Shown in pieces: positions 34,829 to 47,099 of a stretch of DNA of 64,000 nucleotides (positions within the stretch are counted from its first letter, which is position 1; every line of letters begins with the position of its first letter). The notes beneath the pieces were generated by a model. That model saw only the letters and a program-made list of their open reading frames with translations. It was not told the DNA's origin and made no database searches. The position numbers and the translations under genes are program-made. Source of the stretch: Magicicada septendecula (lineage: Eukaryota > Arthropoda > Insecta > Hemiptera > Cicadidae); contig CM068373.1 in NCBI GenBank assembly GCA_034769895.1, positions 25,568,120-25,632,119 on the forward strand. Direction: 5' to 3'.

Positions 34829-36682
34829 GCTACACCTTGCAATACAGCGAAGAATAAGCACTTGAACCTTCCTCTGGTTGTCCGGAAGAAATTAGCTGAG
34901 AAGCGTAAATTGCGACGAATTTGGCAGCATACTCATCATCCGGATGATAAAAGAAAGTGGAATTCCGCGGCCAGACAACTTAAACGATTGTTGGAAAATC
35001 TAAAGAATGAAGGGATTCAGGATTATCTAGAAAATCTGTCACCAAATGAAAGTACTGATTATTCTCTGTGGAAGGCTACTAAACGATTAAAAAGGTCACT
35101 ATTACAAATACCACCAATACATAAACCACATGGTAGCTGGGCGCGCAGCAATACAGAGAAATCCCAGGTTTTTGCCGAACATTTGGTCAACGTTTTTCAA
35201 CCTGAAGCCAGCAAGAACGTCTCTTTCGATGAAGAGGTACAAAGATACTTACACTCCCCGCTCCAAATGACTCTACCTATTAAGCCTTTTAAAGTTAAGG
35301 AAATCAAGGAAATAATCCTGTATAATTTGAAAAGTAAAAAGGCTCCCGGCATTGATTTGCTGTCGGGGAAAGTTCTAAAGGAGCTGCCTCACAAAGGCGT
35401 TGTACTAATAACATACATTTTCAATGCCATACTCAGACTCGAATACTTTCCTCTTCTCTGGAAATCGGCTCAAGTTATCATGGTCTTAAAACCTGGTAAA
35501 AACCCTCAAGAGCCCTCTTCTTATCGACCCATAAGCCTTCTACCGATACTTGGTAAGATCTTTGAAAAGCTGTTTGTAAAACGACTTATGCCAACAATTG
35601 TAGAAAACAACCTAATTCCGGATCACCAATTTGGTTTTCGAGAAAAGCACTCTACGGTAGATCAAATACAGAGACTAACAAATGTTATCAATAAATCGCT
35701 GGAATCGAAGATGTTCTGCTCAGGTGTGTTTCTCGACGTTTCCCAGGCATTTGACAAAGTCTGGCATCTTGGACTCTTATATAAAATAAAGAAAAATCTG
35801 CCACATAATTGTTACCGTATCTTACATTCCTACTTAGTGGGCAGAGTGTTTCAAGTCAAGTACTCCGATGCTACTTCTCCTCTATTACCAGTGGGGTCGG
35901 GTGTTCCGCAGGGTAGTGTCCTGGGTCCTCTGCTCTACCTCCTGTTCACCTCGGACTTACCGTCAGCAAGTGAAACCACTGTTGCTACCTACGCCGATGA
36001 CACAGCGATCCTAGCGACACACTCCGACCCCTCAATAGCATCTCTTATACTACAAGAATCATTAAACAGCGTTCAGTTATGGCTTGATAATTGGCGCATA
36101 AAAATCAATTCATCGAAGTCAGTCCACGTTACCTTCACCACACGTAAGGCAAACTGCCCTCCAGTCACAATTAACGGTCAACCAGTACCGCAAGCTGAAA
36201 GTGCTAAGTACCTTGGGATGCATCTGGACAGGAGACTAACATGGAAAAAACATATAACATCTAAGAAGCTTCAACTTAATCACAAGGTCAGAAACATCTA
36301 TTGGCTTATAGGCAGACAATCACGGTTAAGTCTCGTCAACAAACTCTTGATCTATAAAGCCGTGCTTAAACCGGTATGGACTTATGGTATTCAACTTTGG
36401 GGTACTGCAAGTACAAGTAATATTGAGATTATCCAGCGCTTTCAGTCCAAAACACTTAGATCAATAGTCGACGCTCCTTGGTTTGTCTCAAATAACTCTA
36501 TACACCGCGACCTCAAAGTTTCAACCGTGAAAGAAGAAATCATGCGCCTCTGCAGGACTCACATCTCCAAACTAGAACAGCATCCCAACCACCTGGCAAT
36601 TAACTTGTTAGACAACAGTGAAGATATTTATAGACTAAAAAGACACAAACTATTAGACTTACCATTCAGGTTTAACTCATAA
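34829..36682 (+). pseudogene. Jockey ORF2, reverse transcriptase part
   Basis: About 617 codons. The frame does not open with an ATG of its own; it continues ORF2 after the frameshift. Motifs in order: KAPGIDLLSGKVLKELP, YRPISLLPILGKIFEKL, HQFGFREKHSTVDQIQ, VFLDVSQAFDKVWH, GVPQGSVLGPLLYLLFTSDL, the catalytic TYADDTAILA, then KYLGMHLDRRLTWKKHI and the terminal KPVWTYGIQLWGTAS segment. All seven reverse transcriptase blocks are present with the Asp-Asp pair intact. No RNase H domain follows, as usual in Jockey. The domain would synthesise cDNA by target-primed reverse transcription. It ends with TAA before the 3' UTR. Confidence 0.93.
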
Positions 36683-37038
36683 TGTATTCTCTGTATTTTC
36701 TGTATTGTACTGTCTGTGATATCTGTTCTGTATGTTTTTGTATTCGTGTCATTCATACGTGTTAATGTCAACCTGTATATGTGCCTTATGGGCCCAGTGT
36801 TTAATGTTTGAACTTATAGTATCATGCCAGCAGGAAGTGATAGTGACTTTTGTTCATTTGTTTACATGTTTTTATCATTTAGTTTTGTATTTTGTTACTT
36901 CTTTAATCTATTATCAAAACAAGAAGAGCTGTCAATGGTCAGCTCTTCATAATCCTGTGTGTTGTCAGCCAATTTGTTAAATGTTCGCTCAGTCGAACAG
37001 TTTACAGATCTCCAATAAAAAAAAAAAAAAAAAAAAAA

Positions 37039-37051
37039 GTTTATAATAATG
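37039..37051. repeat. Right TSD of the Jockey LINE
   Basis: gtttataataatg, directly after the poly(A). Confidence 0.92.
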
Positions 37052-40000
37052 TTTTTATAAACTTTCTTCTAGTTTTCTCTGCAATATCACTTACTTGGAC
37101 AAATCTGCAATCAAGTATCAGTGACTTGAAACCAAACATTTTTGTAGCTTACTTATCTTGATAAAAGGTTTACATTTACAGTAGTAGCCTACATAAGTAT
37201 GAAGAACAAACAAATAAGGGTAAAGTTCCTAATATGCACTTGTTGTTGGTAGACACTGCAGACATTCAACCAGATGAAACCAAATCCTAATTTTTAAAAC
37301 TACATAAAATTTGCATCCAGACCAAGAATACAAATACAAATACAAATACAATACAACCTGTGTATTGAGACCAGTACAGGTATATTTCTCAACTCATGAA
37401 ATTTGATCATGTCAGAAATTGATGTTAAGAATAATAATTGATGTCCCTTAATTCTTATCTAACCAGGCATAAGTTTCTACTTATCTCAAATGACATAAGT
37501 TTTACATTAATTAGGGAAGAACTAAACCTACTCTAAACACTTTGGGAGACTATACCATCATCCAAATGGATTGACTACTCAGGTTATTGTGTAATACAGG
37601 TGAAGAACACCTTTATCTACACACAATTAACACAATTAATCAAACACATTTATCTACTGCCAATTTAGTATATGGTATTTAAATTTGTTTAATGTGTCCA
37701 TTATGCATATACATAATGGATCATTCTTTATAAATTACAAACTATTTGTAAGAAGTCTTATTTATTGATTGATTTATATAGTTAGTAAGTTTAAAGAAAG
37801 TAAAAAAGTGTTTTATAAATTATTTGTATGTCTACAGTCCAATTTGTTTTAATATTATACAATCAAAAGATAAGTAGTTTATGTAATTTGTCAGTTATTG
37901 TTTTTTACCAATAATTATTATTGTTATATGATTCCAAAAGTGGCTACCAACAACTGATTTTCAAGTCAGCCTTTTAAGATCTACACCCTCTTTCAAATGG
38001 TTATATGACATTATAATATGGTAAATGTGTGTGTGTGGTAATGTTTGTATTTTTACAAATCTTAATTATATTAATTCAATTAAAATGTTGTTAATAAAAC
38101 AACATCAAGGTACTATATTTTAAACTAATTAACATTTTTAAACATACATACATGTTTACATACTCTATATAAAGACACTAAAACTGAAGTTATAGAAATG
38201 AGTTATTAAATTATATAGTAAGACCTTTTATTTTCCTTGATTTTGATAATTTTATAGTGCTTTCCTTAACACTTTTCACACCTCTCTGGAGGTATGCCTT
38301 ACAGGTTTAGAACTACCAAATAATCTAAATATAGAAAAATTTTCTAACATTTTCTAAAGTATATAGTGAACAAGTTGTCAAGTAGTAACACTTGAATTTA
38401 TTACAGTTTAATATAGTAAAATAAAATTAATTATATTCTTAATGCAAATACTAAATTTTATGTAGCCAGACATTAATTTATCAGAAGCTGAATACGTTAA
38501 TTAATGGAATATATAATATACAGGCGTATTAAGTCTTTGACGATGTGATATTGATTATATAAATTTCACATCAAGTTACATAAAATGCAACATCTGAGTA
38601 AGATTATAAAATTGTTGTACCAAACGATATTTCCTATAATAATAAAACATGTTAATTATTTAGAAAGATATTGTTACTCAAAAATTATTTATGTATTCTG
38701 AAACAAAACAATCCATTCAAATTAAACAAATTGTTATTTTTACTGTGTAAAATCAAAAGTACTGTAAGAACAAAGTGCCTCTGTCCTTATCCAATTCATT
38801 GTTCAGTACAAAATTGCAAACCAGATCTTTTGGGCAATTCAGAGGGCTTACACCTATTGAGTTTAATATCACATTTTTATTATTTCTAAGTATGTTTCGT
38901 AATTAGTAATATAACAATCAAGCATTGACAAAAATACAGGTTTAAATTACAGAAATGGTCTCAGCAAGTATCTGCTATACAAATTCTGTTATACTTCAAG
39001 TAAAATGATATATTTTGTAATAGATTCACCAGTTATTAAATAATACATCTTCTTCCTATTATCTTTTGAGATCAAATTAATGTATAATGTAATTCTGAAA
39101 GAACAAACATTGTATCTTACCATTCTGTACTAACAATAGAAATGATTGTATCTTAAATATAATAAAAATTATAAATTAGTTTGTTAAAATGATAGTAAGT
39201 CAAAAATAAATAAAGAAATACTAACTATAAAAGTAAAGTTGCTTCTGTAAATAATTTTTTCAATATCTATGTGCATAAAAACTCTTGATTTTCATTACAC
39301 TGTTTATTTGAGTCATCAGTTTCTAAATAGATTTGTATGAATTTTATTTGTTAGTATATTGTTTCCATTCCTTTATCATGTTTTAAATACATTATTTTAT
39401 TAAAATGTATTTGTAATTAAGGTATATACACACAGACACAAACAAAACATAAGTAATTATTTGTCTTATATTATAGTCAATAATAAAAATTGTAACTATT
39501 ATTATTACAATCACTAATACAATAAATGTTATGGAGTTATTAATTAGCCAAGAGTCAAAAAACGTAAAAAAATACAATATATGGAAGTTTACTTCATATA
39601 TGGGCTGTAATGAATTCGATTTTTTTATCGATCATATCAGTGTTAATCAAGTAGGTATTGGATGGCGTTAAAAGATCTAAGCGTCCTCTTTGACTATTTC
39701 TTCTTGGGTTTCATACGGTAAGCGTCATTGTCTCTATATCATTTCAAATATTTATAAATTTATTGTGTTAAAACGAACACACACGTTAATAATACACTCA
39801 AACATTCTACTTAACTACTTTTTGTATTATGCAAATAATAACGTGATCTATTTGTGATAAATAAACCTATTTGCCATTCTTTTCGAGTATTTTAAGCAAA
39901 CCGAATTAAGGTGTATGCTTTTATTAAACAAAATTTAACGATAAACAATAAATTTACTTAACTCTGTTTAGAAGCGTGTCAAATGCAATAATTCCAAATG

Positions 40001-41141
40001 TAATGTATGTATATACTTTCCAATATATTCCAATTAGTATGTATTCTCGTTAATAAATTTGAATGTTATAATCGTGTTAAAATTTAAGTTCCATAAAATA
40101 TGGCGCCATATTTGTTGAACAAAATTTGGGGGACGCTATCCCGGTTAGTGTTTTTAAAGTAAAGGCCTATTTATTTTTTAAAGTAATAATTACACTTTCG
40201 TGATTTCCTTTCGTACATAAACATAAAGAATAATTGTTTAACACTTAATATATTTCATTAATTATTATATTATTCAAATTTTTAATAATCTGAAAGTTGT
40301 ACATAGATAAATTTAGCTTGGAATAGGCTGTAACTATTAGAACTAAAGTACGTACAATTTATTGTTTATTAACTAAAGCACAATAACATGATTTACAAGC
40401 GTTTCAATGCAATAATTCCGCGAGGACTCTTCAAAAGAAAGTTTCGTTTTGTTCGGTGGCGAAAAAGGCAGAGATAGCCTGAAGCATGTCAAGATATTTT
40501 TCATGGATGGAAAGTACAAGAGTTGCAGTAAGCAGTTTGCACACATTTATACCATTCACGTAGACCTTAAAAGTAGAAATGAGGAAACAAACGTTTTCCT
40601 GTCTCATTAGCTCTTCTGCCGAACAAGAAAGGAAAACCTACTTGAAACCTATTACTAGTAGGTCCGTATGTTTTGACTTATCCTCAAAGATATTCCAGAA
40701 TAGAAACCACAAAAACCACTTCGAATGAACAGCAATATCGGCGCTTCGCAAAGCTTTGTCTTTGGCAGAGGTAAATAGTTGTTTTTTCTTACATGAAGAA
40801 GTGTTTGGGGAGGAGAGTACAGGAACTTAGTCTTACCAGCGACTACCGAGGAACGAGAAAACCCCAAGAAATAAGACTACACATAACGGTATGCACAGCA
40901 CTCGCCTTGCCTTAGCCAGAACATGTGGAAGATGGATTTCTTGAGATTCATTCTTTTTGATTATTTTGTTAATCAGTGGTTAGAGAATTAAGAAATCCCT
41001 CACTGTGCTGTAAAAGACGACATAGGACAACAACGCTGTTGAAGGATGGCATTATAAAATCAACACCATTCTTCTGACGTAATGTGAAACATGTCATACG
41101 ATGTTTGAAAACAGAAGCGGAGTCATCAATAGTGTGTATGT

Positions 41142-41144
<3 letters not shown>
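37052..41144. other. AT-rich stretch, no gene recognised
   Basis: About 4.1 kb, the longest featureless interval. Frames are short (at most 82 residues) and carry no recognisable domain. A short aatac repeat lies at about 37328-37355. No tRNA, TIR or array found. Confidence 0.5.

Positions 41145-41146
<2 letters not shown>

Positions 41147-41180
<34 letters not shown>
41147..41180. repeat. (TA)n microsatellite
   Basis: About 17 TA units. Confidence 0.95.
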
Positions 41181-41184
<4 letters not shown>

Positions 41185-41949
41185 CTCTACTTCTATGCGT
41201 TATTGTTATGTTGTGTTGGGTGTGAGTACCCACCTGCTGTCTGATCTTGCAGATTCTTCCGACTAGGGCGTGTGGATTTTGGATTTGAAGTTCGCAAGCT
41301 AATAATCTCAAAGTTATTACAACAACACACAAAATAGGTTACTTTAAAGGGGGAGAGTTTCGTGAGACTGGTAGGCTTTATCGTACAACAATAAAACACT
41401 GTTATATGGGGTAATAAAATGTTGTTTATTACACCAACAACACACAAGAATAGAATGGTTATTATTTTATGAATTTCTTACAGTGGAAACAATGAATCAA
41501 TGTTTTTCGATTGGTCAATAGTTGAAAGAAACTGAACTCGTTCTTTGGCGAGTTAATTGCAATTTAAATTTTACTGTATTAATTGATTTGAATTTAATTA
41601 AATTTATTTAATTAAATTGAATCTAAATGTTCATGAAACAAAATATAAAACTCTGAAATTAATTAGAATAATTAATTAAGTAAATTAGACGTGACAGTCT
41701 AGTTCACGTTATTTCATTTCTAGTGATTCTACTTCTGATCTACTGCAGTATGATCTAAGATTAGATTGTCAGTTAAGATTTGTATAGCGCTTTTATACTA
41801 CTTCTATTTCTTAACTATAACTTACTAAAGCCTTAAACTGCTATACAGATTATCACAACGAATTTACTTTTTAATTACTAGAGTCTTTGCTTTTTGTTTG
41901 GCACCTGAATTATTTGAATTACAATGTTTTAATTGAAAAATAGAAAATT
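41181..41949. other. Spacer, no gene recognised
   Basis: AT-rich, with a palindromic TTAAT/ATTTAAT-rich segment at about 41570-41640. No gene seen. Confidence 0.45.
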
Positions 41950-42500
41950 TGATCTGAAAAATAAATAAGTGGATTTTGCTTTCCTGTTACTGAAGAGGAT
42001 GTCGTCCCGATTTGTCCCTCGTCGATTCGAGTCCTTGGTTAGAGAAAGTAATCTGCTTAGAACTGCTGGATTCGGTCGTGGAGTTCAAAATTCGGCAACA
42101 CTCTGCTTCCTTGCTGTTTGTGAATATTTTAACGTCTGCTGCTGTCTGCTGGAACTGCTTCCTGTCCCTCCTCGATTCGCACGTTGCACGTCAGCGTGTG
42201 TGTGTGTGCTTCGTTCGGGTGGTCGCTCTGCTCGTCAGCTGTTCACCAATGATTTAGACGGCCTCTCTGCTGTATTCTTGAAGTCTGGTCTTGAAGTCGG
42301 GTGGATCTCTTGCGTGCTTATGACTAACTGGTAGTACACAATAAGCTTGGTTGATGTCCTGAAGAGTATCTCGCCTTTACGCAACAATTATGAGCTATAC
42401 AGATGATCTGTACTTAGTGTGTTCGTAATTGCGTGTGTGTTGACCACGTAGAGTCTTCTTGTTGATCTTCACCACTTTGGTTACTAGACGATCGAAGGAC
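41950..42500 (-). repeat. GC-richer block facing 43215-44000
   Basis: By position and composition this is the counterpart of 19681-20085: a GC-richer stretch of minus-strand sense upstream of the long repeat. The 121-residue plus-strand frame (41969-42334) has no recognisable domain; I read it as fortuitous. Confidence 0.35.
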
Positions 42501-43214
42501 TACGTCTTAACTTCGTGAGTACTGGCAAAAGAGTGAGTTTTCAACCAGAAAACACCGCACTGGCTGGGGCTCGCGTGAAATGATTTCATTGGCTGACACA
42601 CTCTCCCTACCACATAAAATTTTGAATTCCCTTGGTCCGTGAGAATGAAGTTAGGTTCCCACCGACGGAGAATTGTTATTATTTCTAATATTCTTATTAT
42701 AATTATCCGGTGGAACCAATTTCCCGCTACGGATATCCTGTGCTTATTTAATTTTGCAATAACTTGGTTGCAAACCAAGTTGTGTGAAATCTAAAATATA
42801 CAATCTGTCAGAAATTATTATCTTTATAACTTACTAAAATCTCATTACTGTAACTCTATTTTTACATAAGTTATTCAATTATTTTAATTAACTCTTTCAT
42901 TTGTTAATTATATTGCATCAAATTTGCACACGTTATCATTAATATCTCGGCAAACATTTTGGCTATGTTAGATTTCGCCTTTATTTCTTAGTTTCCGAGA
43001 TATTAACAATTAACAGTTTGGGTGTGGTCGCTTCCTTGTACAGCGAACTGATTACATAATGACCACGTGTGCGTTGCTTTTCAAAGCATTATTTTCAATG
43101 CTCTACATTCAAATGGAGTTTTGACTGTTACTTTTATTTAAATATGCTTTCAGTATGCGGTAAACATATAACCCCAAATAGTTAATATTTGGTGCTGTTA
43201 TAATATATATATAT
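42501..43214. other. Spacer, no gene recognised
   Basis: No recognisable domain; ends in a short (TA)n at about 43202-43217. Confidence 0.45.
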
Positions 43215-44000
43215 ATATTGCGACAGTACAAATAAGTGATGTACTGAGCATGAAATATAAAAATTTAAATTTACTTAATAAACTGTAAATAATTAATAAT
43301 ATATTAGAAATAAGCATGTTATGGATTGCAAGCTTGACTCAGACAAAAATATGAACAGGTGTTTCGACCTGAATCAACGTGCACACACACACAAATGTAA
43401 CTGAAAGTGTGTACACCAGTATTTTGCTAGTGTGTGTGAACTCAGGTCTCTGCAGGCAAGTTTGCCACCCCAGTATGAATAATTGCACAATGACTGTTTT
43501 TCCGTAATTATTCATAAACTAGAATTAAGAATTAAAATCCAAAAGCACCATAAAATGTAAATAAATTTAATAAATACTGTGTGCGAAAACCACGCGAAAG
43601 TGACACGCCGTACAAGTGCAATAGTGAAATAACTGTGTACAAATCAAAAGGGTTAAGTTGCAATGTCCAAAATTACAATGAACATGTGTTGTAAAATTAG
43701 ATATAAGATAAGTATAAAAAAAAACTTACAGGACTCTGCAATTCGCAGAAATATAAAAAATAGTGAATTTGACAAAGAGTGGGGGAACTGACGCCAAAGA
43801 CAGTTTCTAACATGTCGATTTTGTATCACTGAAGGGTGTCGACCAAGACATGGGTATAAATAGGACACGCAAGCTTCAGTGGTTCTCTTTCTTGAATCAT
43901 CCACGATGCAGCGGGAGCTTATGCCCGTCAGCACGGCATATTTATTAATATTTTTATAAACAGTTTAAATTGCCAGTTATGTACAAATACGTAACCCAGA
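43215..44000 (+). repeat. Long dispersed repeat, possible LTR-like fossil, copy 2
   Basis: Partner of 20360-21100, with the same order of blocks and a TATA box (gtataaata at 43853) before ggttctctttcttg. No coding region recognised downstream. Treated as a fossil. Confidence 0.4.
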
Positions 44001-44034
44001 TATAAGACAAACATTGTAATTAATAACAGCACTA

Positions 44035-44220
44035 CTGAAGAAGTTCCATAGCGATACGACGCTGGACAAGAGAAGAAGCTCTATAGCGATACGACGCTGG
44101 ACAAGAGAAGCAGTTCCATAGCGATACGACGCTGGACAAGAGGAGAGGACGAGAGAGTGAGAGACAGCCGACGCTGGACAAGAGGAGAAGAGAGACAGCC
44201 GACGCTGGAGGCGAGACGAA
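44035..44220. repeat. Minisatellite, ~32-bp units
   Basis: Repeated unit agttccatagcgatacgac followed by gctggacaagaga: three full units (about 44040, 44072, 44104), then diverged agacagccgacgctggacaa units to 44215. Overlapping Ser/Leu/Arg-rich frames on the minus strand are repeat artefacts. Confidence 0.85.
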
Positions 44221-44289
44221 GATGAACACCGATGGAACAAAAATGATCGAGTATGATTGACGACAATAAGGTGATAGACAACTTATTCA

Positions 44290-45040
44290 TATCTTAATCA
44301 TACACAGTATACAAAGACAGTTAAAGACATTAATATTTTATTTAAAAATAAGAGTAATATTTCTTGTATAGTAGAGTTAAAAATCATAGATGTTTTAGAA
44401 ATACGATTAACGTAACAAGAGCTCAAATTAATATGATATAAAATGATTACAAAGAATATAAATAAAAACAATTAGTATTTGAGAAAACAGTACTGAGAAG
44501 TAATAACTATTAATCTTTTGAGTACGTACCATATATAAAAAAAAGATTTAAAAATTGATTTTGAAACATATTAATAGACTGAGTAGTCTAAAAATGAGAT
44601 TTTTCTTTTATATACTATTTAGTAGCATAGAATGTTTAGTTAGTAAGGATGTATATATCTTAAGCCTTACGGCATTATAACAAATAATAACTAATGTTTT
44701 TTAAATCGAAGTCAGTGCCATGTGCACATATTTTTTTTTATAGTATCAAATAAATTTTAATTACTGTTTCAAGTTCCGTAGAGTTCTTATTGCAGATACA
44801 CCTGACCCCCTATTTAAATGTTATATGTTTAAAGAATTTGTCAATCTTGAACGTGAGACCGTTCACACCTATTTATGTATATGTAACGTTGTTTAAATTT
44901 GGTGCTCCAAGATCGAGGGACTCCACAAATTTAAATTAAATTAAATTTGCCAAATTGTCACGTTGCATTATATATATATATTTTAGTCACTTTCTGCTAC
45001 AGTCCGTTTCTTGATGTATATAATACACTTAATATTTATA
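44290..45040. other. AT-rich stretch, no gene recognised
   Basis: Nothing recognisable. Confidence 0.5.
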
Positions 45041-45304
45041 ATTGAATTTACCTCAAGATGTTATTTTTTTCATTTTTGAAACATGTTTCGGGTACTATCT
45101 TGTACCCATCCTGAGCCATCCGGTTTTTTTTGTCTGGTGAAGTACATATGTGTTGTTGGCTGACTATTATTATTGTGGCTTCCTGTTGGCTTCTGGTATT
45201 TCAAATTGGTTTTATTGTGTGTGATTGTGGTGTATGTGTTAGTTTGTTGTGTATTTTCGATGTTGAGTGCTTTGAATATTGTGTCATGCTTTATATTGAT
45301 TTGT

Positions 45305-45657
45305 ATTTGTTACATAGGACAAACAAAAAAACAGCTAAAAAACGTTATTTTGAACACCTAAATGCATACAAAAAACCTGAAATATATAAATCCAATTTAG
45401 CCACACATGCAATAAACACAGGACATGAATTCCCAGACATAACCAATGTAACACTAATAAAACATATACCACACAAAGGCACCATAATGAACATTTGGGA
45501 AAATTTACAAATATACAAACATAAAACACAAAACAAACTAATACCTGAACAAATACAAATCAATACAAAGCATGACACAATATTCAAAGCACTCAACATC
45601 GAAAATACACAACAAACTAACACATACACCACAATCACACACAATAAACCAATTTGA
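45305..45657 (+). pseudogene. Penelope GIY-YIG endonuclease C-terminal remnant
   Basis: Starts with CYIGQTKKQLKN (the YIG half) and continues in the neighbouring frame with KRYFEHLNAYKKPEIYKSN and HAINTGHEFPD. The tail reads KHDTIFKALNIENTQQ. The first half of the nuclease is replaced by inverted terminal sequence, so it cannot be active. The nominal 175-residue frame from 45130 fuses this terminal sequence to the remnant. Confidence 0.75.
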
Positions 45658-45741
45658 AATACCAGAAGCCAACAGGAAGCCACAATAATAATAGTCAACC
45701 AACAACACATATGTACTTCACCAGACAAAAAAACCGGAAGG

Positions 45742-45777
45742 CTGAGGATGGGTACAAGATAGTACCCGAAACATGTT
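45742..45777 (+). ncRNA. Hammerhead ribozyme-like core (Penelope type)
   Basis: CTGAGGA (45742-45748), one T, helix II GGGTAC/GTACCC (45750-45755 with 45762-45767, loop aagata), GAAAC (45768-45772) and palindrome AACATGTT (45770-45777). Same layout as at 26681 and 2780, in a different sequence background. The inverted copy on the left arm has CTCAGGA and is likely dead. Confidence 0.6.
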
Positions 45778-45834
45778 CCAAAAATGGAAAAAAATAATAT
45801 CTTGAGGTAAATTTAATTATAAATATTAAATGTA

Positions 45835-45835
<1 letters not shown>

Positions 45836-45878
<43 letters not shown>

Positions 45879-45880
45879 TG
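45836..45880. repeat. (TA)n(GA)n microsatellite
   Basis: Compound dinucleotide tract at the right end of the Penelope arm. Confidence 0.95.
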
Positions 45881-47099
45881 ATTGAGATGGTGTGAGAGCG
45901 GGGGTCACTTAACGACAAAGTTATGTTAGCTCATAGAGGAATACATTTCTTATTTACTTTGGCAATAAATAATTGTTCCATTAAGGTTAATGGTTTTAGA
46001 AGGGTGGTTAATTTACGGGAAAAGACTACAAACACAAAATCTTTATCACTATATACTTGTTTTTCAAAGCAATTAATCGGGTGTCTATTTGAAAACGTTT
46101 CATGTAATTCTGTTTAAGTATAGTATAATTTACTTAGTGTGCGATCCGATTATGGAACTTTCAGATTTTCATGGTTAAGATTACAGAATGTTTCCTTCCA
46201 TTTTTAACATAAGAACTTTTCGAAAAATGTAATAAAAATGTTTGAATATCAAAAAGGAAAAATAACATCAGCAATTGAATTAATACAGAGTAACTGAACT
46301 GAATTAATTCAGTTACATACAGTATTCTTCTCACAAAAGACTGTGAGAAGAATACTAGTATGAGACAAAAGTGTTCTTTCATTTAAACAAAAAGATTGGA
46401 GTACTGATTAAGAAGAATTGCTTAAAGTATAATTACTTAAGTTACATATCTTCAGTCTAGTAATTAATGTCTGTAAAACGCTTGTCTTTTAAAATTATTT
46501 GGGAAACGATAGAGTAGTATAAAAGCTGTTATTTGAGAACACCAAAAAGAATATAAGTTTCAAAACAGCCCAAGTAATAAGTTTTATACGCTGTGTTGAA
46601 AGGAGAGCTTTATAAGAAATTTAAAATGGAAGATAACCTAATTAGGTGAAGCAATGGCACTTAGGATTAGCGGTCTTTACTCTAAAGGGAGTAAAAGGGA
46701 GAAGTAAAAGTAAAAAAAAAAGACGCCCTGGTTTAGGCTACAGTGTCGTAAACTACTATCTAAACAGTTATTGATAAATTTACAACACTAGGAGTAAGTA
46801 AACAAAAAAATATTTTTCAGATTAAAATAATACGGATTGATAAACGGACGGTTAGAGAGGAGGACAGATTGATAAGCACACAGTCAAACGAAACGATAGA
46901 TTTGTATCTAAAACATGTAGACAGACGTAGACTATTTTCTATATTACTTTAATGAATTGCCCTTATAATTATCAAAACTACTTCTAATTAAGAAGTCTAG
47001 ACACGAGACGTGTATCAAATTCTATAAGACAATGTATAGATGCGATATCTGGACTATAAGGAGGAAGGACTGGTGCCAATTGTAGGCTGCAGGAATAAG
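45881..47099. other. Spacer, no gene recognised
   Basis: About 1.2 kb, no recognisable domain. A palindrome around ttcagttac...gtaactgaa lies at about 46288-46318, and another about gtattcttctcacaaaagactgtgagaagaatac at about 46321-46354 (arms of 14 bp). Confidence 0.5.

Larger units (their letters stand above)
32475..37038 (+). mobile_element. Full-length Jockey-clade LINE
   Basis: The element spans 4564 bp between perfect 13-bp TSDs. Order: 5' UTR of about 226 bp, ORF1 (gag-like with zinc knuckles), ORF2 (APE endonuclease plus reverse transcriptase), 3' UTR with AATAAA at 37014-37019 and a poly(A) tail to 37038. Long ORFs, perfect TSDs and an intact poly(A) show a young insertion. ORF2 has one frameshift between endonuclease and reverse transcriptase, so this copy is probably not autonomous. 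The 5' UTR likely holds the internal Pol II promoter known for this clade; no motif was confirmed. Confidence 0.95.
45045..45835 (+). mobile_element. Penelope-like element with inverted arms, truncated
   Basis: Arms at about 45045-45280 and 45640-45835 are inverted copies sharing acatatgtgttgttgg, cctgttggcttctggtattt and the hammerhead-like core. Between them is the C-terminal end of a GIY-YIG endonuclease. No reverse transcriptase is present. The arms differ by few bases, suggesting a young insertion or recent copying between arms. Confidence 0.8.

Noticed and set aside
41969-42334. 121-residue Cys/Arg-rich plus-strand frame as a host gene
   Set aside because: No recognisable domain, GC-richer block likely part of a repeat with minus-strand sense; no splice or promoter context.
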